From: Prinia subflava
Taxonomy: Eukaryota; Chordata; Aves; Passeriformes; Cisticolidae
Assembly (NCBI RefSeq): GCF_021018805.1
Contig: NW_026960608.1
Location: 2,294,001 to 2,358,000, forward strand
Direction: 5' to 3'
Length of the DNA: 64,000 nt
Shown one piece after another: positions 46,363 to 56,247 of the stretch. Below the pieces are notes generated by a model. That model made no database searches. It saw only the letters and a program-made list of their open reading frames with translations, and was not told where the DNA came from. Every line of letters starts with the position of its first letter. Position 1 is the first letter of the stretch. The translations under genes and the position numbers were made by a program.

Positions 46363-47204
46363 CTACCCCGTGACTCACGACTGGTTGTCAGGAGAGCTCC
46401 ATCAGCCGAGTTCGTTGCGTTGTTCTGAAGTCTTCAGGACTCATTGTCAGTAGTATACCCCGGAAAAACAGAGATGAGAGGGAGAGAGAGGGAGAGAATA
46501 AGAGAAATAGAGGGAGAAGAAGGGAAAAGAAAAGAAGGGAAAACAAGAGATGTATAACAATGATTATTATTGATTATTAAAATCTCAAAACAAATCATTA
46601 TGATATGACAAATCACAATGATATTATAATAAAATTCTTAGACAAATAATAATGATAAATGATTCAAAAAATCAAATAATCAAGAAAAAATTTTAACAAT
46701 AATAATTCAAAACAAAATCACAATATTATTGATTAAAACAATTTTCAAATATTCAAAGCAAAAGTCTTAAAACAAATTTTTCAACTAAAAAGATTATGAT
46801 AATATTAATTTAGATAATTTCAATTAACAAAACAAAAATCATTGTAAAACAATTTTCAAATAACATGAACAAATTTTAAAAATTATCAACACAAATCACA
46901 AAAAATCAAAATACATAATTGGCTTAAAATATATGTATCTCTAAGATTTCTGTATCTTACTTAGGCAAAATCCATTTCACAGTCCGCGGCTATGGCCTAC
47001 TTATATAGTTTGTCTTGTGTCAACATCTCTAAGTATATCTATTGTTTCTAAGTAAAGAATGAGATTGCTGCAAAACAAAGCCAATCAAAATAAAGTCAAA
47101 AGAACAACGATGGGATGACATAATTTGTTATCAAGGTATTCTTGATTTTATCTAAAATTTCACTTAGATCCTCATGGAGCAACAATTACTTTACCAAAGT
47201 GAGG
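46363..47204. other. Provirus B 3' interior, no coding sequence
   Basis: Purine-rich GA tract at 46460-46550, then very AT-rich sequence to about 46930, then anonymous sequence. No PPT of the usual form is seen next to the LTR at 46363, which is unusual. Confidence 0.5.
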
Positions 47205-47539
47205 TGTTGCTATGGTTTTCGGACGGCACAGAAATAACAACATGACTCTCCATGATGGTAAAGATGAGAGCAAACTTTATTCTTCTAAATTCTACTTTTA
47301 TAGAGTAGTTCGGTACAAAGAACATGATTGGTTATTCAGCGTCTACACCCTTTTGTAAATATTTCTTTCCAGTAAACATGTTGGAAAAACACCACCTGCA
47401 GATGGTTTCTCACTTCCCAAGGTTTGTTTGAATTCCTCCTTTAGATTTCTCAGGCTAACATGAGAAAGTTGCTCACTTGCCTGTCACACAGACACTAGCA
47501 GAGCCTGAAGCCTAAGTTCAGACCAATGTCAGGCCCACA
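47205..47539 (-). mobile_element. Element F 3' LTR
   Basis: TGTTGCTATGG...TCAGGCCCACA; CTTTATTC near 47276 is a minus-strand AATAAA. It is followed by TCTCCCCCTTTT (47540-47551), a minus-strand PPT. Confidence 0.92.
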
Positions 47540-47551
47540 TCTCCCCCTTTT

Positions 47552-47974
47552 AGTTTTTGCTGAGGGCGGCGTCTGTGTCTGTGTCCTCTCCTGCAGGGCC
47601 CTTGCAAGAGAAAAAAGACAAACATGACACCAGAAGTCCCTTTAGTAATCAACCAATCACTAAACAGAACTTCCATTGGGCACCGACTTAAATGGTCAGG
47701 GAAGTTCTGTGGCATTTGGTGTTGACCCTTCATAACCATGTCCATGCACCAGCGTCAAGCTTAGCTATTTACTAATTCTAATACAGAAAAGAACAAAACA
47801 TCATTAGCCTGCTCAAAAATGGCAGTCTAATTTGTCAAGATCTATCACTCTAGGAATCATCCTTTCAGATAACAAGGGCTTTTTCTGCCTTTTAGCAAAG
47901 GACAGTGGTCCCTGCATTACACCTGCAACCGCAAACTGATTTAATTTTCCAATTATTTGGACAACCTGAGTTGA

Positions 47975-48017
<43 letters not shown>

Positions 48018-49690
48018 GCAAAAATGCATGCGATGTTTGAAAGGGCAGAGACCCATTGCAGGATGTGCAGTATTGAACCATCGTTCACTCAATTGGCCCA
48101 TGATATCTGTAGGATGTCACCTAGAAAGAAAAAAAGAATAATAAAATTAATAAAAATATCAATAAAAAGATATCTGACTCCAAAAAAAATCTACATGATC
48201 CCAAAGACCAGAAAGGCAAAAACCACAAAGTGAAATAACAGCCCTTAATAACTACAAAACATACACCGAAGGCACGTGAAATATTACCTAAAATACAACT
48301 ACATCTATGTAGGAAACTTAAATGAAACAACATCTACTATAAAATTAAAACACATGAAAAGAAAAAGTCCATTGAGACAAGATGTTGATCCTTAGCATCA
48401 CTGGATGTCTTCTTGAAGCCTGGAGCAGGGAGTGACTCGAGGATGATCGATGAAAACAGGACCATGCTGCTGACACAGGACTTCTGTTGTCTCCATAACT
48501 TCCAACCACATGGTCATCTTTGCAGTCTGTGTGACAGCCACTAAGGCTATGCAATGTCCCTTTTCACTCCTCAAAGGTGATGGGTAACACGACTGCTGAA
48601 CCTGCTAATGATAAAACACAGGCACGTCTTCTCCTTAAGTTAACAAACTTGTCAGGCTCCACTGCCCTAAACTGATAACTTGTCAGACTCCATTGTCTAA
48701 ATTCAACATCCAGGTTTCAGAATTACTTTTTCTTCAGGTTCATAACATAAATGTTACATTGTTGCATGTTATCTTTTTGATAATAATTTTGATCAGCCCA
48801 GGAACTGCAAAAGCTGAAGTGCTTCTTTTCCAGTGACAACCTGTTCATCCTTCCCGGGCAGGAATTCCAGGTTCACCTCAAAGATCAATTCAGCTATTAT
48901 ATTTAAAGGTCAAATTGTTGAGTCAAATAACTCATATGTAATTTTTACTAAAACATCTGGGCAAATAGGCAATTCCCATCCAGAGAGAGCCAAGGCATGG
49001 CCAGTGCCCAGCTCTAACTGCAGAGGAATCCCTTACACCAGTTTTAAAAACAAGCTTTTTAAAAATCTTATAATAAGAAACTAATATGGTAATTGACACC
49101 TCCTAAATTTGTCAGGGTAGAGATGCTCTGAGCTCAGCAGGCTCCTGAGATGGTCTGTGACCAGGATTGGAACTGCATCCCAAACCGTCAGGACAGAGGA
49201 GGCATTCTTACAATCTCAGATAACCTTGTCTGGAAATCTGAAAATATTTAGAAAATCATGAATGCAAAGCTAGCATAGACAGCTAGAAAACAAGGAAAAA
49301 TTCTTGGGTGACACGTGTCTTACAGGCAATTATAGACAAATAGCAAAGTACATGAGAAGAAGAAGCAGAAGCAGCAGCAGTAGCAGCAGCCGGCTGTAGA
49401 ACTGTAATAACTTTATCATATCAGTGAATTCACATCAAATATCTTAAAAACTGAGATAACACTTAAAACTCATAACTGATGGTTATACTGTAGAATTATT
49501 AATAATACTTGTGTTATCTGCGAAAGGCAACAAAGGTTGCTTATTTGTTTTTTGTATTTCTTGTCATTTTTCTTCTATTATGAACAGGCATTTAAGGCTC
49601 CAATTCTGTTCACAGAGACGCCTTGAGAAGAAATGTTTTGAGGGAGGGGGGGAGGGAAAAACCCAAACAAAAATCAACTGTCCCTCTAAA
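47552..49690. other. Element F interior, left part
   Basis: No viral motif. A run of 37 T lies at 47978-48014 (poly-A in element sense). Sequence at about 48590-49040 is recognisably related to 61040-61740 outside the nest; minus-strand frames in both look coding-derived but are broken. A GCA/AGC repeat lies at 49362-49392. Confidence 0.5.
47978..48014 (-). repeat. 37-base T run (poly-A in element sense)
   Basis: Uninterrupted. Its length in such a young element suggests recent origin or active slippage. No AATAAA is visible just upstream in element sense. Confidence 0.95.
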
Positions 49691-49697
49691 AGGAAAA

Positions 49698-49976
49698 GCT
49701 TCTGCTCACCTCAAAGGCGACGAAGCTATTTGGCCCTCCCTAAGTGGGGCTTTGGGGGCTCAAGGGCCCAGGGCCACCCCGCGGAGCTGGGGGAAATCCA
49801 AACAAACGTGGCCCCCATTTTTCTGTAAAGGAAAGAGCTTCTGCCTGCCTTAAAGGCGGTGAAGCTATTTGGCCCTGCCCTGAGTGGGGCTTTGGGGGCT
49901 CAATGGCCCCAGGGCCGCTCCGCAGAGCTGGGGGAAATCCAAACAAACGTGGCCCCCATTTCTATGTAAAAAAAAA
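49698..49976. repeat. Two-copy tandem repeat, 139-140 bp unit, in element F
   Basis: Copies 49698-49836 and 49837-49976 share GAAGCTATTTGGCCCT, GTGGGGCTTTGGGGGCTCAA and GGGGGAAATCCAAACAAACG. They differ at about a dozen positions. Confidence 0.9.
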
Positions 49977-49979
49977 TTC

Positions 49980-50650
49980 AAGCGAAGCAACTCCTACAGC
50001 ATTATCCGCTGTCTAGAGGAACGGCAAGTTCCTCGTGCCCTATTCGCAGTCAGCCGCTCGGCCCGCAGGGAAGGAGTGGGGGAGCGAACCCCGCCGCTCA
50101 TGGCGGGGGGAAGGGGGAAAAGGAGCGAGGAGACCGCTCCTCCGTTCCTATGACGACTTGCTGTGCAAATTCACGCGGGAAGGAAATGGAGGGGAAACGG
50201 AGAGGGGACAACGGAGCGGTGCTCGGCGGAGCTCAGCCCGCCGCCGCCCTGCCGCCGCCTGTCTCAAGCGGAGAGCCGGTGGCCCCCCTCACCGCCCTGG
50301 GGGGAAGGGGGGGGACGAAGAGGCAAAGCTGCTCCAAGCCACCCGGTCTCAGCGGCACCGCGCGGGGAAGGGATCTGCGCGCCCGCCCGACCCGCGCGCC
50401 TGTGGGGAGGGGGGGAAACCGAGTACGGAAAAACGAGAGAGAGAGAGATTTTGCAGCCGCTGCAGCGCCCTGGAGCAGGGCGGGAGAAAAACCGAGCGAG
50501 AGAGAGAGAAGGCAGGGAGATCGCATCCGTGCTGCCATGCCTGTCTCACCGCACCCCCCCACCCCCGCACAAGGGAAAGAACAAAGTTAAAACACAGAGA
50601 CACAAAGAAAGACAAGCCCTAAACTCACACAGGCAATCATAAAACAAGCA
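49980..50650. other. CpG-rich block in element F
   Basis: GC- and CpG-rich sequence with GCCGCCGCC, GA-rich runs and AGAGAGAGAG, resembling a host CpG-island promoter or first exon. Long frames on both strands come from base composition, and none has a recognisable motif. Origin unknown. Confidence 0.5.
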
Positions 50651-51343
50651 CAGGTAACGTTAAAAGCATAAAACACTCATAAAGTGAACTTTTCGCCCTG
50701 AACACACAGAAGGATACAGAGGGATCAAAGGTTTTCGATCCCGGTCCCGTCCGCAGGCCAGATGCTGGGCCACGCCGACGAAGAAAAGGATCGTTGTGTC
50801 ACACTCCGGGTCGGAATCTGACCAGCTGTATCTTGGACGGGCTAGCATCTTTTAAAGTCATGGTACAGACTAGTCGCAGTGGATGATAGCGCAGGAACCA
50901 CTGCCAGCCATCCGTGGTATGAAGAAAGGAGAAGGAAAAGCCAAGGAAGCGCCGTCTCTGCCGGCCGGGAGAGGCTTACAGACGCTCGCTTTGATCTCGG
51001 CCAGACAGAACCGAAAGAGGTCGGGGGAGCGCTGGGCAAGCTGTCGGCAGCGAAGAATTCCAGCTGCTCTTGTCAGGAAAGGCACAAGCTGTCCTCTCTC
51101 AGGCTGGTTCCCCAGATTTTTCTGGAACCTCTGCCCGGCTGTCTTTTCTAGAAATTAAAGTCCAGCTGTGCTGGGTGCCGTCCGACCTGCTGTCTTTTGG
51201 CAGGATTGATCTTTTTCCATGGTCAGCAGGACCAGCATTCTTTAGAAAAAGCATAGAGATATTTCGCTTACCTCTCTGAGGAGGCAGGTAGAATTTTCAA
51301 GCTTTGCTGCATGAATCAGTCCTGGCTGCGCTGAACTTCTTCG
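50651..51343 (-). other. Element F leader
   Basis: Sequence between the PBS and the CpG-rich block in element sense. A splice-donor-like AGAGGTAAGC (minus strand, about 51267-51276) is present, as in a retroviral leader. No gag start can be followed. Confidence 0.4.
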
Positions 51344-51361
51344 AAAAACGTCAGGTCACCA
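51344..51361 (-). other. Element F primer-binding site (tRNA-Trp-like)
   Basis: The minus strand reads TGGTGACCTGACGTTTTT, two bases inside the LTR. The first part resembles the tRNA-Trp PBS of alpharetroviruses, with a short deletion. Tentative. Confidence 0.45.
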
Positions 51362-51363
51362 GA

Positions 51364-51698
51364 TGTTGCTATGGTTTTCGGACGGCACAGAAATAACAAC
51401 ATGACTCTCCATGATGGTAAAGATGAGAGCAAACTTTATTCTTCTAAATTCTACTTTTATAGAGTAGTTCGGTACAAAGAACATGATTGGTTATTCAGCG
51501 TCTACACTCTTTTGTAAATATTTCTTTCCAGTAAACATGTTGGAAAAACACCACCTGCAGATGGTTTCTCACTTCCCAAGGTTTGTTTGAATTCCTCCTT
51601 TAGATTTCTCAGGCTAACATGAGAAAGTTGCTCACTTGCCTGTCACACAGACACTAGCAGAGCCTGAAGCCTAAGTTCAGACCAATGTCAGGCCCACA
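51364..51698 (-). mobile_element. Element F 5' LTR
   Basis: Same 335 bp with one visible difference from 47205-47539. Confidence 0.92.
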
Positions 51699-51704
51699 GT
51701 GAGG

Positions 51705-52034
51705 TTCATCCCAATCGGAGTAGGTCATAGCTTGTGGATCAGTGTGTAATTAGATTGTAAAAGCTGGTAAGAAGTAACTGGAGCTGAAAAAGAAAAATCA
51801 AAAGCTGTGATTTTAGTAAAGTTACAAGCACAAAAATTCAAATGATTTTTAGTATCTAATATAACATTTTCTACAGTTACAACATCACAAGCAGTCCTAA
51901 AGCATACACATCCATTGCCTACATATTGAAGCACTGTTTCAGGAGTCTCGTTAGGATAAACTTAAAAATGACAAATATTTTGTTCTATGTCTAAACAAAT
52001 GTAATTTTATTACTTTCACAAATAAATCTTTGTT
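51705..52034 (-). pseudogene. env: Provirus B env-like remnant
   Basis: The minus frame at 51725-51934 is Cys-rich (CVCFRTAC, FCAC) with N-glycosylation-like NFT and NYT, resembling a piece of a retroviral surface subunit. It lies where env is expected in B, between the two insertions F and E. Weak evidence; no anchor or fusion peptide is seen. Confidence 0.35.
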
Positions 52035-52040
52035 GTTCCC
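52035..52040 (+). repeat. Provirus E target-site duplication (left)
   Basis: GTTCCC, repeated at 56593-56598; six bases, as in ERVK/alpharetroviral insertions. Confidence 0.95.
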
Positions 52041-52440
52041 TGTGGCCGAGTTTCTCAGGTATCGTGGGCATGATATGCTCACAGATACCATTTGAGCTAT
52101 TCCAGACTAGGCCAAACTAGGCCTCAGGCCTGGGCCTAGTAGGCCGCGGAACGTTCCGAGTACGTAGTAGCAGATAACCTTATCTCCTGCTAGGTATCTG
52201 TTAAGGTATGGCCACTCGCAGCATGGAGGTAATGGCACTAGATCTCCGTAGCCACCTTAATCCTAGATTGCTTACATACTTCTGTATGTCCACTGCCTAT
52301 CACAATGCACCTGCTACTGTAAACTATCTGCTCTGTACTTAACCGGCCATCTCGCGGAATAAAGCGGAGTTCGTGCTGGAAACCATACTGGTTTGGTCTC
52401 ACGTTACTCTAGTCCCCAGTCTTTCCAGGGTTCAACAACA
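52041..52440 (+). mobile_element. Provirus E 5' LTR
   Basis: TGTGGCCGAG...GGTTCAACAACA. AATAAA at 52358-52363; a 10-base palindrome GGAACGTTCC at about 52147-52156 in U3. Older relatives at 32129-32905. Confidence 0.95.
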
Positions 52441-52441
52441 G

Positions 52442-52459
52442 TGGCGCCCGAACAGGGAC
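52442..52459 (+). other. Provirus E primer-binding site, tRNA-Lys3 type
   Basis: TGGCGCCCGAACAGGGAC, identical as far as I can tell to the classic tRNA-Lys3 PBS, one base after the LTR. Confidence 0.95.
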
Positions 52460-52720
52460 AGAGCCCTGGATTTTAATGAAATATAGGCTTCGATGCTGTG
52501 TGATATTTGGCTTCAATGCTGTGGATTATTTGGCTTTAATGCTGTGTATGATTTAGCTTAAATGCTGGAAGTCCTCGCTTGATTTTGGACGTGTGTGTGT
52601 CGCTTGCGATCTACGGTCCGGAATTCCGAGGCAGGCTGGGGAGCGTCGGCTGATTGGATTGAATAGACGGCGACAGTGCCACCTGCTGTCAGTGGAAAGA
52701 AGGTAAGAGCAGCGGCGCGG
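52460..52720 (+). promoter_or_regulatory. Provirus E leader with splice donor
   Basis: Contains a diverged short repeat around GGCTT(C/T)AATGCTGTG (52485-52560) and a strong splice donor AAG/GTAAGA at about 52700-52708, 18 bases before the gag ATG. Spliced env mRNA could use it; an acceptor-like TGACACTTAG/A is at about 54862-54872. Confidence 0.6.
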
Positions 52721-54826
52721 ATGGATTCACTCACGGAACGCGACTATATAGCTGCCACGCAGCTATTAGCGTCCATTGTCTCGAAACGGGGCGAAAAGAT
52801 CAGAGATTCTGATATAAATCAGCTGGCCCAATGGGCTAAAAAGAAAGGAAAGTTACAGCAGCCCTCGCTTTTGTTTAGCGAGACAGAATGGAAGGAGATC
52901 GGAGATTTACTGTGGGACTCGGTAGTTTCACAGGGAAAAGACGCAAAACTCTGTTCGGAGTTAGGCGTCACGTGGAAGAAAATTATAAATACGCTACAAA
53001 CCTTTGCCGCGGAGCGCAGAGCTGCCCAAGCCGCGATTTCCGCATTGGAGAGAACGGCCCCTTGCTCTCCTGAACCGGAGACCGTTCCTTCCCAAGCGGA
53101 AGAGCGGAAAAAAGTATCCAGAGTTGCGAGATTTTTCGGAATTAATTCCACGCATCCGGTGAAAGGGAATGCGGCCCCCCTCTGTTCCTCCCTCCGTGAC
53201 GTGGTAGACATAGCCAGCCATGCGGTTGAGAGACCGAGCGAGAGGCCGGAAGTGTCCTTGCCGCGGTTCGGCGAGAAAGGGAGAGATAGGATTTTAGAGA
53301 TTGATGGGGAAGAACCGGCAGATATCAGTGTTCCGATCAGAAATGAAGATCTGGACTGGAAACTGAGACATTCTGTGGAGCTGCAAGAAGCATTGTTGGG
53401 TTTTACAGGTGTGGTTCACAACCGACAGCCAAAAGGTCCGATGTGGACTCTGATTGCACGCCATCAGTGGCTGGAGAAGCCTTTGTGTTCCATGACACCT
53501 GTGGACGGCAGAACAGTTTATACGGATGCCGGCCGAAAGACACAAAGAGCTGTGTGTGTGTGGAAACAGCAAGGAGAATGGAAGCAGCATTTAATCCACA
53601 GTGAAGCCGGAGACAGCTTGCAGACCATGGAGCTGGGAGCAGTGTGTTGGGCTTTGCAAACCTGGAACAAGGAACCTCTTAATGTGGTGTCAGATTCTTT
53701 GTATGTGGTTGGAGTGGTACAAAGAATCGAAGATGCACTCATTAAGACCACTCAGAATCAGCGCCTCGGAGAACTATTTCTGCGACTGAGGAGCATACTC
53801 AGACAGTGTCAGCATGCCTTTTGCGTGATGCACATTCGTAGTCATCAGTGCAACAATGGTTTGGGAGAAGGCAATGCACGGGCAGATGCTGCAGTCAGTT
53901 GCGTTGCCCATGTCCCTCCTGAAAGCAAATTTGTCAGAGCTCGCAACAGCCACGAGAACTTCCATCAGAATGCTAGAGCTTTGCGTCGTCAATTTCAAAT
54001 ATCTATGAACGATGCACAGGGGATTGTGCGTGCCTGCCCTCAATGCAGTCATCACGGGCCAGGTCTTGGCCTAGGCACGAATCCTCGAGGAATGAAAGCC
54101 CTGGAACTGTGGCAAATGGATGTAACACACATCCCAGAGTTTGGAAGGTTGAAATATGTTCATGTCACTATTGACACCTACTCCAAATTCATTTGGGCCA
54201 CAGCACAGACTGGGGAAAGAGCTCTGCACGTTGAGAGACATTTGACTGTTTGCTTTTCGGTGATGGGAGTGCCTGCAGAAATCAAAACTGACAATGGTCC
54301 AGCTTATGTGGGACAACGAGTTGCTAGGTTTCTGCAAAAGTGGGGAGTCAAACATACTACCGGGATTCCTCACTCTCCTACTGGCCAAGCCATTGTGGAA
54401 CAGGCTCATCGAACGCTGAAAGAGTATCTCGCAAAGCAGAAGCAAGGCAATGACCTAGATGTGACCAATCGTTTATCTAAAGTACTGTTCACTTTAAATT
54501 ACTTATGCCTAGCAGAAGGGCGAGAAGAGCCTGCAGTTGTCATCCACCACCAGGCTGTGAAAGAAGGGAGACCACAAGCAATTCCAGGACTTTACGTATA
54601 TCATAAGGACATGCGAACGGGTGAATGGCAGGGACCCAGTCCAGTCTTGTTTAATGGTCGCGGTTATATGTGTGTTTCTGCAGGAGAAGCAGGACCTGTC
54701 TGGGTGCCGAGTCGCTTTACCCGTGCGTGTCCACAGGAAAAGATACCAACCGGCGGTGACACTTACAGAGACAGCGACGACTTACCTGAAGCACCTCAAG
54801 AAGACGCGGAGAGTGCTGAAAATTGA
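52721..54826 (+). CDS. Matrix-RNase H-integrase fusion protein of provirus E
   Basis: A 701-codon frame from the ATG at 52721. Upstream GTG extension to 52676 is not used, being within the splice-donor region. Residues 1 to about 200: gag matrix (alpha/beta-like) and adjoining linker. About 205-270: RT connection remnant. About 269-390: RNase H with all four acidic residues (TDAG 269, MELGAV 304, SDSLYV 325, NARADAA 389). About 411-442: HHCC zinc domain. Integrase core Asp467, Asp524, Glu560, with 35 residues between the last two. C-terminal domain to about 650, then an acidic tail. Missing: capsid, nucleocapsid, protease, RT fingers/palm. The deletion keeps the frame, so integrase would be made as a gag-initiated fusion without frameshifting. 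Whether it folds or works is unknown. Confidence 0.9.
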   Translation: MDSLTERDYIAATQLLASIVSKRGEKIRDSDINQLAQWAKKKGKLQQPSLLFSETEWKEIGDLLWDSVVSQGKDAKLCSELGVTWKKIINTLQTFAAERRAAQAAISALERTAPCSPEPETVPSQAEERKKVSRVARFFGINSTHPVKGNAAPLCSSLRDVVDIASHAVERPSERPEVSLPRFGEKGRDRILEIDGEEPADISVPIRNEDLDWKLRHSVELQEALLGFTGVVHNRQPKGPMWTLIARHQWLEKPLCSMTPVDGRTVYTDAGRKTQRAVCVWKQQGEWKQHLIHSEAGDSLQTMELGAVCWALQTWNKEPLNVVSDSLYVVGVVQRIEDALIKTTQNQRLGELFLRLRSILRQCQHAFCVMHIRSHQCNNGLGEGNARADAAVSCVAHVPPESKFVRARNSHENFHQNARALRRQFQISMNDAQGIVRACPQCSHHGPGLGLGTNPRGMKALELWQMDVTHIPEFGRLKYVHVTIDTYSKFIWATAQTGERALHVERHLTVCFSVMGVPAEIKTDNGPAYVGQRVARFLQKWGVKHTTGIPHSPTGQAIVEQAHRTLKEYLAKQKQGNDLDVTNRLSKVLFTLNYLCLAEGREEPAVVIHHQAVKEGRPQAIPGLYVYHKDMRTGEWQGPSPVLFNGRGYMCVSAGEAGPVWVPSRFTRACPQEKIPTGGDTYRDSDDLPEAPQEDAESAEN

Positions 54827-54939
54827 CTGTTTTAATACTATATCATTGCACTGTTGTTGTGTGACACTTAGAGGCACGATAAGTTATTGGTTAGGGTTTT
54901 AGGTTGACAGCCTGTGTGCTACACTGTGTGCTTGTCACA

Positions 54940-56247
54940 ATGGGTGAAATGTTAAGCATGAGGGTGTTGGTTTTAATCAGTGTGGTAGTAAAAATAAGAG
55001 CAGGGATGTTTGACATTGACACAAGGGAGAACATGTGGGTTACTTGGGCCAAACAAACTAAACAGGATTCCTTTTGTTTATCTCTAGCGACGCCATCCAA
55101 TCCTTTTAGAACCTGCTTGATTGGAGTTCCACTGACCTCCATGGCAGAGTTCAAGTCTTTAACTCCTGTCAGGATTGACCCAAAAGGTGATTTAGGGCCA
55201 CAAGCTGCTGCCATAGCGCGAAATCTTCGAGCGGCTGGTCCAGAACCTCAGGAGCTTGATCTCTTAGGTTCTGTGCCAGGAAACTATTGTCTTGTCTTTG
55301 GGCGCTTTGCAGTGAATTCTAGTCTATTAATCATAGATGAGCAGCAATTGAAAGGCCACGCTACGTGGCTGTCCCCTCATTCACTTTTGTATTACAATTA
55401 CTCTGAGTATTGTAATAGTTGGGTCAGATCTGTCACGCAATTGACAACAGCTGCTAAGAGATTGCCACCAGGAATCTTTTTAGTTTGCGGAGATAGAGCA
55501 TGGTCCACAGTACCTCAAAACAGTGTCGGAGGACCGTGTTATTTTGGCAAACTAACTCTGTTCGCACCTAGCATTCACCAGGTTCTAGGCTTGCCAAGGA
55601 AGGCTCAACGAGTCAAGCGCAGTATGTCTCAGCTAGGTCCCAACTGCAAAGATCAAGTTACCCTATGGCAGCCTCCAGCCGTGATCTCAGCATCCATTTT
55701 TGCCCCAGGAGTTGCTTCAGCACAAGCCCTCACACAACTGAAACATTTAGCCTGCTGGACAGGAAAACAGATTAACATAACGACGAAGTTGTTGAGTGAG
55801 CTTGCTGAAGATGTTAGTGGCATTCGCCATTCAGTGCTCCAGAACCGAGCCGCGATTGACTTCCTTCTTTTGGCTCAGGGGCATGGATGCGAAGAGTTTG
55901 AAGGCATGTGCTGCATGAATTTATCAGACCACTCACGGTCGATACATCAACAGTTAGCGCAGTTGAGGGACAACATGAAACATCTTGTAGTTGAGAACAC
56001 CCCGTTTGACACTTGGCTGAAGTCTTGGAATCTCACTGGGTGGATTGTGGATTTAATTCGTTTTGGTATAATGATCTTTATTGCTGTCATAGTAGTTTTG
56101 ACAATAGTGCCTTGCTTGATACAATGCATGCGCAAATTAGCTGACCGTGCCTTAACGTCAGTTTGGATAGCCCAAAAAGAAAAAGGGGGAACTGTGGCCG
56201 AGTTTCTCAGGTATCGTGGGCATGATATGCTCACAGATACCATTTGA
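54940..56247 (+). CDS. env: env of provirus E, uninterrupted
   Basis: 435 codons from the ATG at 54940 (the frame extends upstream without Met to 54904). Signal-peptide-like N-terminus (residues about 7-22); surface subunit with several Cys and N-glycosylation sites; furin-type site RVKR at residues 224-227 (about 55609-55620); hydrophobic fusion-peptide-like stretch at about 245-265; CX6CC (CEEFEGMCC) at 317-325; membrane anchor about 366-395; cytoplasmic tail running into the PPT and the first bases of the 3' LTR. Surface subunit is short (about 200 residues), which may be natural or reflect a deletion. The TM part is very like the fragment at 38745-39090. Confidence 0.92.
   Translation: MGEMLSMRVLVLISVVVKIRAGMFDIDTRENMWVTWAKQTKQDSFCLSLATPSNPFRTCLIGVPLTSMAEFKSLTPVRIDPKGDLGPQAAAIARNLRAAGPEPQELDLLGSVPGNYCLVFGRFAVNSSLLIIDEQQLKGHATWLSPHSLLYYNYSEYCNSWVRSVTQLTTAAKRLPPGIFLVCGDRAWSTVPQNSVGGPCYFGKLTLFAPSIHQVLGLPRKAQRVKRSMSQLGPNCKDQVTLWQPPAVISASIFAPGVASAQALTQLKHLACWTGKQINITTKLLSELAEDVSGIRHSVLQNRAAIDFLLLAQGHGCEEFEGMCCMNLSDHSRSIHQQLAQLRDNMKHLVVENTPFDTWLKSWNLTGWIVDLIRFGIMIFIAVIVVLTIVPCLIQCMRKLADRALTSVWIAQKEKGGTVAEFLRYRGHDMLTDTI
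56174..56190 (+). other. Provirus E polypurine tract
   Basis: AAAAAGAAAAAGGGGGA just before the 3' LTR; it lies inside the env frame. Confidence 0.9.

Larger units (their letters stand above)
47205..51698 (-). mobile_element. Element F: young gene-less provirus
   Basis: LTRs 47205-47539 and 51364-51698 (335 bp each; one visible difference, ACACCC versus ACACTC), perfect TSD GTGAGG (47199-47204, 51699-51704), PPT at 47540-47551 and a PBS-like site at 51344-51361, all in the minus orientation. The 3.8-kb interior has no gag, pro, pol or env motif. It contains a 37-base T run, a 139-bp tandem duplication and a CpG-rich block. A recent insertion that must have been moved by another element's proteins (inference). 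Confidence 0.9.

Noticed and set aside
50035..50642. Three overlapping plus-strand frames of 146-195 codons in element F
   Set aside because: All three frames and the minus strand are open together because the block is GC-rich; Arg/Gly/Pro composition, no motif. Kept only as a CpG-rich cargo.
55947..56243. 98-codon minus-strand frame inside env of provirus E
   Set aside because: Antisense shadow of an intact gene with retroviral motifs on the plus strand.
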